From Aquirufa nivalisilvae (GTDB lineage: Bacteria > Bacteroidota > Bacteroidia > Cytophagales > Spirosomataceae), in contig NZ_SEWX01000001.1 of NCBI RefSeq assembly GCF_004307455.1, positions 310,001-374,000 of the forward strand: a stretch of DNA of 64,000 nt, given 5' to 3'. The notes under the pieces are model-generated. The model was not told the origin of the DNA. It ran no database searches and saw only the letters and a list, made by a program, of their open reading frames with translations. The position numbers and the translations under genes were made by a program. Positions within the stretch are counted from its first letter, which is position 1, and each line of letters begins with the position of its first letter. Below, in pieces: positions 17,403-28,000 of the stretch.

Positions 17403-18839
17403 TTAAGCATTGATAAACAAATCTTTATAGGCTCTTTCAGCAGCATGATAACCGCACATACCGTGTACTCCACCTCCAGGAGGACTGGAAGATGAGCAAA
17501 TATATAGTCCTTTCGTTGATGTTCTGTAAGGCGATGATCGAAGTGCGGGACGGGTAAAAAGCTGTGCTAGATCGATGATTCCTCCGTTAATATCTCCTCC
17601 GATATAATTCGCATTATAGGATTCTAATTGAGCTGTATTAAAGCTATGTTTCGCCAAAATCCTTTCTCGAAAACCTGGGGCAAATCGTTCTACCTGCTTT
17701 TCGATTATCTCCGTCATATCTTTGGTAGAGCCGTGTGGAACGTGGCAATATGCCCAAACGGCATTTTTACCTTCTGGCGCCCGAGAACGATCAAACAAAC
17801 TTTGTTGTGCCAAAAGCACAAATGGCTGTTCTACCTGCTTTCCTTTAGAAGTATCTAACTCGGATTGAGTTATTTCTGACCAAGTATTTCCAAGATGTAC
17901 AGTTCCCGCTAACCTCGCTTCCTTGGACTCAAAAGGAACCTGTCCTTCTATTGCCCAATCAATTTTAAAAACACCCATTCCATAGCGGTATTTTTCTAAT
18001 TGCCATCGGTAAATACTAGAAAAGCGATGACCCGCAATGCCTAGAATTTGTCGGGGAGTTAAATCAAATAAAATAGCTTTGGCAGATGGTAACTGGTTTA
18101 AAGATTTCACATAGAAATTCGTTTCAATCTTTCCTCCTAAAGAAAGAAAGTAAGACGATAATGCCTTGGCTATGTTACTTGAACCTCCTTTGGGGATTAG
18201 CCAGCCTTCTTTATGTGCTGCTGTCATTAAAACTAAACCTATGGCAGAAGTCGCCCAATTTTGAAGAGGTTGTATGGAATGGGCCGCCATTCCTGCCCAC
18301 AAAGCTTTTGCCTTTTCAGTCTCAAACTTCTCAACTAACCAAGAAGCTGGTTGCATCGCTTTCAATCCAAACTTAGCCAAATTTATCGGTTGATTAGGGA
18401 CATGCAATGGTGCCAAAATATCAGCCAAAAGACTTTCCCAGTGACTTATAAAAGGTTGAATTAAATCCCTATAATTCTCCCCGTCATAGCCTAATTTATG
18501 CGCTGTCAATTCCAATGATGGCGCCAAAACAGCACTATCACCATTCGCTAATGGGTGAGCTGCAGAATAAATGGGTTGAATAAATGTCAGGCCATGATCT
18601 TGTAAAGGGAGTGTCTTAAAAAATGGGGATGCTGCAGCCAAGGGATGAATGGCAGAACAAATATCATGTTTAAACCCCGGTAAGGTGATTTCCTCGGTTC
18701 TTAAACCTCCTCCAATGCTATCTTTTGCCTCGACCATTAGTACAGAGAGTCCTTTTTGTTGCAAATAAATGGCTGAGGCCAATCCATTTGGACCTGAACC
18801 TACTACAATAGCATCATATTCTGTACTTCTATTTTTCAT
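17403..18839 (-). CDS. NAD(P)/FAD-dependent oxidoreductase, phytoene-desaturase-like
   Basis: A 478-residue flavoprotein. The dinucleotide motif (VVGSGPNGLASAIYL) is near the N terminus, a VEAKDSIGGGLRT motif follows, and the C-terminal FAD-binding segment is SSSPPGGGVHGMCGYHAA. This is the CrtI/phytoene-dehydrogenase-like branch that includes carotenoid and all-trans-retinol saturases as well as many uncharacterised enzymes. No other carotenoid genes are nearby. The ATG at 18839 overlaps the stop of the sulfite dehydrogenase gene (TGATG), so expression is coupled to it; the first codon of the longer frame is TTG. Its role within a sulfur-oxidation cluster is unexplained. Confidence 0.82.
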   Translation of the reverse strand: MKNRSTEYDAIVVGSGPNGLASAIYLQQKGLSVLMVEAKDSIGGGLRTEEITLPGFKHDICSAIHPLAAASPFFKTLPLQDHGLTFIQPIYSAAHPLANGDSAVLAPSLELTAHKLGYDGENYRDLIQPFISHWESLLADILAPLHVPNQPINLAKFGLKAMQPASWLVEKFETEKAKALWAGMAAHSIQPLQNWATSAIGLVLMTAAHKEGWLIPKGGSSNIAKALSSYFLSLGGKIETNFYVKSLNQLPSAKAILFDLTPRQILGIAGHRFSSIYRWQLEKYRYGMGVFKIDWAIEGQVPFESKEARLAGTVHLGNTWSEITQSELDTSKGKQVEQPFVLLAQQSLFDRSRAPEGKNAVWAYCHVPHGSTKDMTEIIEKQVERFAPGFRERILAKHSFNTAQLESYNANYIGGDINGGIIDLAQLFTRPALRSSPYRTSTKGLYICSSSSPPGGGVHGMCGYHAAERAYKDLFINA

Positions 18840-20077
18840 CAATTTGATTCTACTTTAAACAACACATTTCCATCTCTTTTAATCTGCCAAGCAGTAATCG
18901 GATTCATGTGATAACCACCCTCATTACCTCTCGCTTGATACAATTGTTTTAAAGTCGGTTGAAGATATCCCGTTTCATCGGTAACTCGACTTAGTATTTC
19001 TGTTTCATCTCCTTTCCAATTCCATAAGTACCTAAAATGGACGTGGGCTTTATCCAAAATAGGAGGATTTAATTGTGCCAAATGCCAGCTTTTCCCAGCA
19101 TCTACACTCACTTCTACTTGAACCACTTTACCTCGTCCTGACCAGGCCAAACCTCTAATTTCAATCCAGCCTTTTTCAATTTTTTGCGGAAAAGAAGGAA
19201 ACGTAATAATAGATCGCGCATCCATATCAAAACTGAAAATGCGGTATTTCCCGTCTTTGATAGGTTCGGTATATTTAGACGTTTCCTCCCTAGTATAAAA
19301 TGCTTGATCTGATAATTCTATTCTTCGTAGCCATTTAACATTGGTATTCCCTTCCCAACCTGGTAAAAAAAGTCGAATAGGATATCCTTGTTCTGGCCGA
19401 AGGACTTCTCCATTTTGAGCATAGGCTATGATGGCATCATCCCATCCCTTTTTAATGGGGATACTCCGTGTCATGACAGCCGCATCTCCTCCCTCAGCCA
19501 AAAACCAAGTAGCATTGGGTTTTACTCCTACTTCATTAAAAATAGTGGATAATTTCACTCCTGTCCATTCACTTTGACTCGTTAACCCACAAATTTCTTG
19601 TGGACTTAATTGCTCCTTCCCCCCTCTAAAATTCCCAGAACATTCCAAAAAAGCAATGCGAGAAACAGATGGAAATCTCTTCAAATCTGCCACAGTAAAA
19701 ATCATGGGCTTTTTAACTAATCCATGAATTAATAATTCATGTTTGGAGGGATCAATCACGGGCACTCCTGCATGATGGCGCTCAAAATGTAAATCCGAAG
19801 GAGTTATCATCCCATAAAAATCTTGTAAAGGAGACCGAGAAGAAATTTCGGAAGGTTTCTTAACCGATTTTACAAAAAGAGATCTACTTCCAATTTCTCC
19901 AGGACCAAGCCCAACTTTTTTAGTAGGATCGATATCCGATTGACTAATGGATTTTTGAATGACTTGTCCATTTGCCGTTTGAACGATCGCTACAGCTGCA
20001 GTGGCCATACCTCCTAGGAGCTTTCGACGAGAAATAGGGTGGTTCCCCTTTTGTGAAATTTCTATGAATTTTTCCAT
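18839..20077 (-). CDS. Molybdopterin sulfite dehydrogenase, SoxC/SorA-like
   Basis: A 412-residue periplasmic enzyme expected to oxidise sulfite to sulfate. A Tat signal with SRRKLLGGM (Arg17-Arg18) fits export with a bound molybdenum cofactor. The oxidoreductase domain follows, with the Mo-ligating Cys146 in FLECSGNFRGG, the active-site region ending GYPIRLFLPGWEGNTNVKWL, and a C-terminal Ig-like dimerisation domain (about 270-410, VQVEVSVDAGKSWHLA). The motif order matches the SoxC/sulfite-oxidase family. No SoxA, SoxB, SoxXYZ or thiosulfate genes are visible, so a SorA-like role with the adjacent cytochrome as partner fits better than a Sox complex. Its start is one base after the cytochrome gene stop. 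Confidence 0.9.
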   Translation of the reverse strand: MEKFIEISQKGNHPISRRKLLGGMATAAVAIVQTANGQVIQKSISQSDIDPTKKVGLGPGEIGSRSLFVKSVKKPSEISSRSPLQDFYGMITPSDLHFERHHAGVPVIDPSKHELLIHGLVKKPMIFTVADLKRFPSVSRIAFLECSGNFRGGKEQLSPQEICGLTSQSEWTGVKLSTIFNEVGVKPNATWFLAEGGDAAVMTRSIPIKKGWDDAIIAYAQNGEVLRPEQGYPIRLFLPGWEGNTNVKWLRRIELSDQAFYTREETSKYTEPIKDGKYRIFSFDMDARSIITFPSFPQKIEKGWIEIRGLAWSGRGKVVQVEVSVDAGKSWHLAQLNPPILDKAHVHFRYLWNWKGDETEILSRVTDETGYLQPTLKQLYQARGNEGGYHMNPITAWQIKRDGNVLFKVESN

Positions 20078-20078
20078 T

Positions 20079-20660
20079 TTATTTAACTTCTAACCCTCCC
20101 TTTCTATCATCCATCAAAAATAAATTCTTGGCAGGCATTTGTATGGCAGGAAGACTTTTGGATGTAATTTTTGTTGTAGAGTCAATGATTCCATTGGCAT
20201 GCAGTAAGAATGCAGTCAAATGATATACTTCTTCATTCGTCAGTGAACCAGGTTCATTGAATGGCATAGCTCTACGTATGTAGTCAAATACGGTAGTGGC
20301 ATAAGGCCAATAATTCCCAATCGTTTTTTCTCTTCTTTTGGTTGATGTTTTATTCGTAACCAATGAACCAGAGACACCTCCAATTCCCCCTGCACCATGG
20401 CATACCACACATTTAGTATCAAAAATCTGTCTGCCGTAAGAAACTAGGCCCGTTCCTTTTGGCAATCCTTTCCCATCTGGCCTAATCGCAATATCCAATA
20501 AGTCTATTTCCTTCTGAGTAGCTATACGACCTATCCCAAAACTAGTTGGGATAGAGTCATTAGCTATTTCTAGTTTGGATGAATTGCCTGCATGTTCAAA
20601 TGAGCTTAAAATCACCAATAAGGTGAAAACAAAAGCAACATTGACGCCATATTTCTTCAT
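20079..20660 (-). CDS. c-type cytochrome, electron acceptor of the sulfite dehydrogenase
   Basis: A 193-residue exported monoheme cytochrome: signal peptide (about 1-25), heme motif CVVCH (Cys84, Cys87, His88), and a probable axial Met132 in RRAMPFNEPGSL. That last stretch is the class I pattern seen in SoxD and SorB-like cytochromes. It is five bases after the second DoxX-like gene and one base before the sulfite dehydrogenase gene. The expected job is to take electrons from the molybdenum enzyme and pass them to the respiratory chain. Confidence 0.87.
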   Translation of the reverse strand: MKKYGVNVAFVFTLLVILSSFEHAGNSSKLEIANDSIPTSFGIGRIATQKEIDLLDIAIRPDGKGLPKGTGLVSYGRQIFDTKCVVCHGAGGIGGVSGSLVTNKTSTKRREKTIGNYWPYATTVFDYIRRAMPFNEPGSLTNEEVYHLTAFLLHANGIIDSTTKITSKSLPAIQMPAKNLFLMDDRKGGLEVK

Positions 20661-20665
20661 AAGTA

Positions 20666-22288
20666 TTAATCGTATTTACCTGATTCTAAAGTACTTATAC
20701 TCAAAGCATAGTTTTTAGAATATCGATCTAAAACCACATAAATAGAATCTTTCTGGGCATTAATTCCTGATAAGATTACTCGATTCCCTCCTTGCTGAAC
20801 ATCATAATGAAGCACTAATTTTTCTCTTTTCGGGTTCCGCTTTTTCTCTGCTTTAATGCCTTTGATGCGTCGATTTGTCCAAGCAATGGGATCTATTTTA
20901 TATATTTCATCTCCTATATTTTTACGTGCATTTTCAGGAATCCATGATTCATTTTTCGCTTCTTTATTGATCCTTTTTTCAGCACCTTTTTTCTTTGATT
21001 TTTCATTGGTCAATGCAAAACCCTCGTTCTCCTGATTTCTATTTCCTAAGTTTTTATCTTGAAGATATAATACCTGTTGAACGGTATCGGCTTCATAATA
21101 AAACACACGTTGGCCCCCAGCTACACCTGTTAATTCAAAAGTTCGACTAATATCCCTCATCGGCGCTCCTCCTCCATTGGACAAATCCAACTCAACGGGT
21201 TTATTAACTTTAAAAGTCAGGGTTGTCCACTTCTCGAATGTAGCTTGTTGCCAACGCGTTGTATCCAATGGAGAATAGGGGATTTCCTGATTGTTTAATC
21301 GAAAACTAGTGACATGATAATTTCCTCTTAATTGACTTAGCCCTTTAATAGATGGCTGCTTATATGGGTCATAGATAAAATTCACAATCGACAAATAAGT
21401 AAACACAGGGAGAAATATAATTATAGTGCTGTATTTGAGTATAATTCGACCTGTTTCTTGCCATTTTTTTGTTAAAGAAGGTGTTTGAATGAAAGGAAGC
21501 GTTAATTTTTCTTGAATCAATAATCCATAAATTTTGGGGATATATGGAAGCAATAAGAAGGCAGAAAATAACACAAAATAGGAGCTATAAACATGCACTC
21601 CACCATCATAGGCAAAGTTGACATAAACAATGTCCGCTAATGCTCCAAAAAGTAAAACTGCACCCCAGAAAACCGTTTTTCTAAAAAAGAGTAAAGCACC
21701 CGCTAATACTTCGACAATCCCTGTAAAGACTTCATACAAAGGCACAATGCCAATGGAAAGCCAATAGATTTTTTGCAATGTTAAATCACCAAAATCTGTA
21801 TTCAATAAACCCCAAGAAGGATAAGGTAATTGGGTGGGCGTCAATTTGGTAAAACCAAAACCAATGATACCTATGGCTGCTCGGTAACGAACAACAACAT
21901 TTAGCCAATAAAACAAGGTATCATAATGTTTAACTTCTGATTTTCGAACGTAGGAAACGATCGACCAAATTATGGCAATTACTACCGAGAAAATAAAGGT
22001 AATTACCCAAATAGCATACCCTTGCAAAGTTGATCCAAAAATCTTGTTTCCAAAGAAATTAATTCCACTCCCAAAACGTGCTATGTCATATAAGTCGCGA
22101 TAATGTAAATTCAAATAATCAAACGTAAATAGGTCCTTATACCAGTCAATTCTATTGGGAATTGTCATGGAAATAAAAAACACAAAAGCAATTCGAAAAG
22201 CAACAAGCTGCCAGGTTGGCCAAGCGCGCTCATCCGACAAATTTTCAGTATTTATTTTATTAGTTGACATCATTCTTAAGTTTAACAT
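20666..22288 (-). CDS. DoxX-like integral membrane protein, longer paralogue
   Basis: A 540-residue protein with several transmembrane segments in residues 25-310 and a hydrophilic, Lys-rich C-terminal domain (about 330-540) predicted outside the membrane. The membrane part has YWLNVVVRYRAAIGIIGFGFTK, GLLNTDFGD and EVLAGALLFFRK, resembling the DoxX/DoxD superfamily. It is clearly homologous to the next upstream gene. An insert at about 415-450 (GNRNQENEGFALTNEKSKKKG followed by further Lys/Glu) makes it longer than its twin. DoxD and DoxA of archaea form a thiosulfate:quinone oxidoreductase, so a respiratory sulfur role is possible but unproven. ATGs at codons 1, 6 and 7; the last (22270, MSTNKIN) may be the real start. 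Confidence 0.7.
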   Translation of the reverse strand: MLNLRMMSTNKINTENLSDERAWPTWQLVAFRIAFVFFISMTIPNRIDWYKDLFTFDYLNLHYRDLYDIARFGSGINFFGNKIFGSTLQGYAIWVITFIFSVVIAIIWSIVSYVRKSEVKHYDTLFYWLNVVVRYRAAIGIIGFGFTKLTPTQLPYPSWGLLNTDFGDLTLQKIYWLSIGIVPLYEVFTGIVEVLAGALLFFRKTVFWGAVLLFGALADIVYVNFAYDGGVHVYSSYFVLFSAFLLLPYIPKIYGLLIQEKLTLPFIQTPSLTKKWQETGRIILKYSTIIIFLPVFTYLSIVNFIYDPYKQPSIKGLSQLRGNYHVTSFRLNNQEIPYSPLDTTRWQQATFEKWTTLTFKVNKPVELDLSNGGGAPMRDISRTFELTGVAGGQRVFYYEADTVQQVLYLQDKNLGNRNQENEGFALTNEKSKKKGAEKRINKEAKNESWIPENARKNIGDEIYKIDPIAWTNRRIKGIKAEKKRNPKREKLVLHYDVQQGGNRVILSGINAQKDSIYVVLDRYSKNYALSISTLESGKYD

Positions 22289-22289
22289 A

Positions 22290-23627
22290 TTACAATTTCA
22301 ACGCACTTCTTCTACCAGCTTTTTTAGCTTCCCAAATCAAGTATTTCTTGTTGATTTTTGACAACACAGCATACACGGAATCTTGATTAGCATTAACTCC
22401 TTGGAGTACCAATGTTGAATCGTTGACGCGTTGAATACGTAAATTGAATCGATCATTGACATACTTCTCATTTCTATTTTGCAGTAAAATAGAAGCCTTG
22501 GAAGAATCTACCTCATAAGAATAATAATGGCGTCCTTGAGTCTCAGAATATTCATAAGCACGAGATCCATCATTTGAAAAAATTTCTTCTGATTTGGCAT
22601 CTTGGATGGACGTTAATGTAGCCGATTTAATACTAAGTGTATTCCACTTTTCGAATACGACATTTTGCCATCGAATAGCATCAGTAGTAGAATATGGAAT
22701 TTCATGGTTATTCCATTTAAATTGTTTTACCACATATAATCCTTCTGCATTGGGAATTCCATTTTTTGAGGAAAATTGATAGCCCCCATGCTGAAATAAT
22801 GAGTAACTTTTAAATCCATAAATTCCAATAAAAATTAAAATAAATAGTGCCTTAATTAAGCCTAAATTAATCTTCGTTTTTGGGGAAAAATTAGGTTGAT
22901 AATCATTCGCTAAAGTGACCTTTTCTAAACTAATTAATTGAAACAAACGAATGGCATCAAATGCAAAAACAAATAAGGCTAAAATGATCAAATAAAAGGC
23001 ATAAAAGAACTCTCCACCTTCATAGGCAATATTTGAAACGGCCACATTTCCGATAAATGGCAATATAATAAATGTCCCAATGGTAGCTGTTTTTCGATTT
23101 AATAAAAGGATGGCACCAGCTAGCTCAACAAAGCCTAAAAATGATTGATAATTAGGTACAACACCAAGACTTAAAGAAAATAATTTCCAAGCTGTAAAAT
23201 CACCATAATTTGTATTCAAATTACTTAATGACGGAAGGGGTGCTTGTAAGGTAAATATTTTCAAAAATGCATAGCCAATTAAACCTAATGCTAATCGATA
23301 TCGAACTATAGCTCTTACCCAATAAAATAACCTTGAATAATTAACTTCTTTGGTATACCATTTATCCCATAAAAATGCACCGTTAAACGACAATAAGGCT
23401 ATAATAAACCATGTTACCCAGTCACTTCCAGTTGAAAATTTAGGGTAATACCTTGTTAAATAAAACAAATCGTTTAACTGTAAATTCAAGTAATTTATTT
23501 GAAATAAATGACGATAAAATTCAGTAGATAAAGGAATAGAAATAAGGACAAATAAAATGGCAAAAAACCTAAAAAATAATTTTTCTTTAGACGACCATTC
23601 TCCTGGAGAATTTAGTGTATTTGACAT
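22290..23627 (-). CDS. DoxX-like integral membrane protein, shorter paralogue
   Basis: A 445-residue membrane protein, paired with the following gene by tandem duplication. Shared positions include YLNLQLNDLFYLTRY (YLNLHYRDLYDIARF in the twin), YWVRAIVRYRLALGLIGYA, LNTNYGDFT, VELAGAILLLNRK and the soluble-domain motif EIPYSTTDAIRWQNVVFEKW. Both end in a domain with strands such as V-L-Q-G-V-N-A-N-Q-D-S-V-Y-A-V-L-S. Membrane part DoxX-like, soluble part unrecognised. It stands 52 bases after susD and one base before its paralogue. Whether the two form a heterodimer is a guess supported only by their linkage. Confidence 0.7.
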   Translation of the reverse strand: MSNTLNSPGEWSSKEKLFFRFFAILFVLISIPLSTEFYRHLFQINYLNLQLNDLFYLTRYYPKFSTGSDWVTWFIIALLSFNGAFLWDKWYTKEVNYSRLFYWVRAIVRYRLALGLIGYAFLKIFTLQAPLPSLSNLNTNYGDFTAWKLFSLSLGVVPNYQSFLGFVELAGAILLLNRKTATIGTFIILPFIGNVAVSNIAYEGGEFFYAFYLIILALFVFAFDAIRLFQLISLEKVTLANDYQPNFSPKTKINLGLIKALFILIFIGIYGFKSYSLFQHGGYQFSSKNGIPNAEGLYVVKQFKWNNHEIPYSTTDAIRWQNVVFEKWNTLSIKSATLTSIQDAKSEEIFSNDGSRAYEYSETQGRHYYSYEVDSSKASILLQNRNEKYVNDRFNLRIQRVNDSTLVLQGVNANQDSVYAVLSKINKKYLIWEAKKAGRRSALKL

Positions 23628-23679
23628 ATCTTTTAAAATTAATCAAGGCATCATATTTGACCATGATGCCTTTGATGGG

Positions 23680-25017
23680 TTAATATCCTGGATTTTGAAT
23701 TAGCGCTTGGTCTCTCAATAATTCATTCGATGGAATAGGTAAAACAAGACGATTAACATCCGTTACCTTAAATACTTCGGCTGCTCTACCTGTTCTTACG
23801 ACATCAAACCAACGGTGTGGTTCTAAGGCGAATTCAAGCCTTCTTTCATTTTCTATTTCCAATAAAATACTTTCCTTACTGGAGGCCAAACTTAATGCAA
23901 TAGCTGCCCGATCTTTGATGGCATTTAGATCAGTTAATGCATCCGTCAGTTTATTCAAATTAGCTCGTGCTTCTGATCGAATCAGGTACAATTCTGCGAT
24001 TCTAAAAATATAACTTGGATCCGTAGCTGGCGTACGATAATACAAATTCCCATACCATCGATTCTGATTATCCTTAGCAATTAAAGTACTTCTTCCTCCT
24101 CCAATTTTAGGGTCATTTAATAAAGCTACTAGCGCATCATTAGGAGCCCATTGGCGTGTCCCTCCATTCGTTTGAGGTTGCCATTGACCACGATGCGTAT
24201 TTGTCTCCGTACTACTGTAAAATAGTTCAAAAATAGATTCTTGTGTTCCTCTCGCTTCATTGGCAAAAAATGAGCTAAATGGTTTCAACAATTTATAATT
24301 GCTATCTGAAATCAACCGAGTTGCATAATCTTCTGCTTTAGCCCAATCTTTTTGATATAAATACAGACGGGATTTTAAGGCCCAAACCGTTTTTCTCGTC
24401 GCTCTAAAACGATCGGTAGTTAGCGGTAATAGCGGTTCAGCGATATCTAAATCCTTCAATACTTGAGCATAAATTTCGGCTTGCGTACTGCGCGCAATAC
24501 CCGAATTTTCCAAAGGACTAGAGGTAGGTTTGGTAATCAAAGGTACCCCTCCCCAAGTTCTCGCTAAATCAAAATAGGAAAGTGCACGAATGAAATAGGC
24601 CTCCCCAATAATTTGATTTTTTAGTGCATCTGTCAATAATGGATCACTCACTAAAGGCACTTTGGAAATGACATTATTTGCCCGATTGACTGTCCGATAA
24701 ATAGCAGTCCATGCACCAGAAATGGTCGAGTTTTCTGCATTTACTTTTTTATTGATAAACTCCTGTACTTGCGACTGTGACCCAGTCCACTGAATATTAT
24801 CTCCTGATAAATATCCTATGGATTGAAAAGTGGTACCATAATAATTTCCATCTGCCAAGGCAGAATAAACCCCTCTAATCGCTGTTTCTGATGAAGTTTT
24901 ATCAAAAATAGTTTTTGTATCAGAAATGGATTCCAAAGGTTGCACATCCAAATAATCAGAGCAGGACCCAAGAGAAATAACTAAACTGGCTCCAATGATG
25001 TATTTTGTAAGTTTCAT
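23680..25017 (-). CDS. SusD/RagB-family outer-membrane lipoprotein
   Basis: A 445-residue surface lipoprotein that captures substrate for the SusC channel. The lipobox GSCS places the lipidated Cys at 19. The SusD-typical N terminus DYLDVQPLESISD, the TPR-like helical region (about 60-230, with AYFIRALSYFDLARTWGGVPL) and the closing pattern ENERRLEFALEPHRWFDVVRTG ... RLVLPIPSNEL ... QNPGY are all present. Cotranscribed with susC (36-base gap) and followed by two DoxX-like genes instead of the usual glycan enzymes. Substrate not deducible. Confidence 0.93.
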   Translation of the reverse strand: MKLTKYIIGASLVISLGSCSDYLDVQPLESISDTKTIFDKTSSETAIRGVYSALADGNYYGTTFQSIGYLSGDNIQWTGSQSQVQEFINKKVNAENSTISGAWTAIYRTVNRANNVISKVPLVSDPLLTDALKNQIIGEAYFIRALSYFDLARTWGGVPLITKPTSSPLENSGIARSTQAEIYAQVLKDLDIAEPLLPLTTDRFRATRKTVWALKSRLYLYQKDWAKAEDYATRLISDSNYKLLKPFSSFFANEARGTQESIFELFYSSTETNTHRGQWQPQTNGGTRQWAPNDALVALLNDPKIGGGRSTLIAKDNQNRWYGNLYYRTPATDPSYIFRIAELYLIRSEARANLNKLTDALTDLNAIKDRAAIALSLASSKESILLEIENERRLEFALEPHRWFDVVRTGRAAEVFKVTDVNRLVLPIPSNELLRDQALIQNPGY

Positions 25018-25053
25018 ATATTTCGAATGTTTTGTGTTGAAAAATATCTCCGA

Positions 25054-28000
25054 CTAAAATGTTAGACTAACACCTACTTGATAGCTTCTTGGCTGAGGAG
25101 GTGTACCCAAATCTATTCCTTGCGCATTTTGATCACTGCTAGCGCTGGATTCTGGATCTAAACCTGAATAGTTGGAGATGAGAAATAAATTGGTGCCATT
25201 CACATAAATTTTCAAGGCTTCCGCTCCCAATTTAGAAGCTATTTTTTTAGGCAAATTGTAAGCAATATTCAAGGATCTCAATCGCAAGAATGAACCATCT
25301 TCCAACCAGCGACTGCCCCCGTCGCGGTAATTATTGACATTGACGCCATCGGGTTTAGGAACATCGGTGATATCTCCTTCTTTTTGCCAGCGGGCATTAT
25401 TACTAGCAAAAATCACTCGCGCGGCATCCCTTGCTCCACCACCTTCACCAAAAAATTTATTGTGATTGTATACCTTATTCCCATATTGGAAGGATAAAAA
25501 TGCAGCTAATTCAAAGCCTTTGTATTGAACAGTATTGGTTAATCCTCCAAAGAAGGCAGGCCAGATACTTCCTATAATTTGACGATCTGCAACCGTGATT
25601 TTTCCGTCTTTATTGACATCTTCATACACTGCATCTCCCGTTTTTGAATCAACATATAGCTGTTTATATACCCAGAATGAATACAAGGGATATCCCTCTT
25701 TTTGTAAAATCAAATCGCGACTACCATAGTTTAATGGATTAGACAACTTCTCTATTTTATTAATATTCTGAGCGATATTAAATTCGCTAGTCCAGCTAAA
25801 TTCTTTCGACTGATAGTTGACCGATTGAATACTAAACTCAAATCCTTTATTGCTAATTTCAGCTACATTGCTCCAATAATTAGAAAAACCAGAAGTACTA
25901 GGAAGAGCTAATTGTAACAATCCATCTTTGGTATATTTATCGTAATAATTTAGTTCAAATGATAGCCTTCCATTAAATAGTGAAGCGTCTAAACCTATAT
26001 TAAACTGACTCGTTTTTTCCCATTTCAAATCCGGATTAGCTAATTGCTGCGGGGCAATTCCTGGATTTCCTTGGTAGGGAGCCCCACCTGTCCAAAGCCC
26101 TTGGGCAGCGAAGTTTCCAATGCCATTTTGGTTCCCAATCTGACCATAACTTGCTCGTAATTTCAGGTCTTTGATAAATCCTACATCTTTTAAAAAGTCC
26201 TCTTGATTGATTCTCCAAGCAGTCCCAAGAGAAGGAAAATACCCCCATTTTTGATCCGAACCAAAGCGAGAAGATCCATCAGTACGAATGCTAAAATCAA
26301 CTAAATATTTACCTTGGTAACCATAGTCAACACGCGCAAAAAAGGAGGCTAAATTACTTTTACTCCAGCTTTGAGTACTTGTTCTATTGGCAGCTGAAGA
26401 AATAACAGTAAAGGCATTATTAGCAAATCCACGTCCTTCAGCATAGGTTCTATTTAATACATCACTTTGTAAAGTATTGCCAATTAAAACCCCAAAATTG
26501 TGATCTAAACCAAACTTCTGCCGATACGTCAAGGTTTGTTCGTTAAGTAAAGTCGTAAACTGACTGATGGAAGAGGTGGCCAAGCCGCCTTGTGCTCCTA
26601 ATAGTAAAAAGGTATTCCAATATTCTGATTCATCATAATTATTATAGTCCGCTCCAAAGCTGGTTCTGAATTTCAAATTGGGTAATAAATAAGCCTCCGC
26701 ATATAAATTACCGATATACCTTAAACTGGAGGAATTGACATCATAATTATTGAGCAATAAAGTCAAATTATCAAATCCAGCTCTTCCAACTAGTTCCCCC
26801 GTTTCATTGTATGGAGATAAGTAGGTTGGTGTATGCAATGCCGCTTGTAATACCCCTCCTTGCGGTCCATCACCCGCTCTGGCTTGGTTCCGATATGTTC
26901 TTGTGAAGGTATTGCTCACTCCAACTTGTAAAACATCATTTACTTTCTGGTCTAAATTGACTTTGAAACTTTGTCTTTCAAAAGTGATTGGTTTCAAAAT
27001 GGATTCTTGTGAATTGAAGCCTCCCCCAATGTAATACTTAGTGGTTTTGGTACCTCCTGACAAAGAAATATCATAGTTCTGAAGCGTAGCGGTACGAAAT
27101 GCTTCACTTAATCGATCATAGGTCTTTTGTTCGGAAGGTAAGCCTCTGCCTCCATCTGCCACTGGTCTAAAAGGTCTATTGGCAGCAGTTCTTTTCAGGG
27201 AAGGATCTAGAATCCCTGTATTTATCCACCACTCATTCACTAATTGAGCATGTTCTGGTCCGGTCGTTAATTCCCAGAGTTTCGCAGCTTTCGCCTGACC
27301 AAAACTAGCATTGACATGGATTTTGGCTGCTTGCTCAAACTCGCCTCTTTTGGTAGTAATTAAAATAACTCCATTTGCTCCTCTAGAGCCATATAATGCC
27401 GTTGCCTCCGCATCTTTCAAAACTTCAACACTTTGAATATCAGCTGGATTAATGTCCGAAATTGGAGAAGTAGCCTTACCTCCAGTACCTATGGTCTGAA
27501 GACTATTACTATTGATAAATACACCATCCACTACATATAGTGGGTCATTGTCCGCATTAATGGATGTTGCCCCTCTTACCCGCACATTCACCGTTTCACC
27601 GGGTACGCCTGTTGGTGAAGAAATTTGCACGCCAGGAACTTTCCCCTGTAATTGTGCATCAAAACTTCCTACTGGAATATTACTAACTCCAGCTGGGTTA
27701 ATTTTAGTAATGGATCCAATCAAGTTTTTCCTTTCTTGGGTACCATATCCTACCACAACTATTTCACTGAGCTCGGTATCATTGGGAAGCAATTCTATGG
27801 TTACTTTACTCGTATTGGCTACAAACTCTTGTCGAGTATAGCCTACAAAACCTACCACTAAAACAAAAGGTAGCTTTTGACCCGTTTTTAAATAAAATTT
27901 TCCGTCGGCATCTGTCAATCCGCCATTGGTTGTTCCTTTAATAGAAACAGAAGCTCCGATTATAGCTTCTTTAGTCTTTTGATCTATCACTTTGCCCTCC

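Noticed and set aside
18839-20660. Part of a complete Sox thiosulfate-oxidation system
   Set aside because: SoxC- and SoxD-like genes are present, but no SoxXA, SoxYZ or SoxB lies anywhere in the window; a stand-alone sulfite dehydrogenase is the simpler reading.
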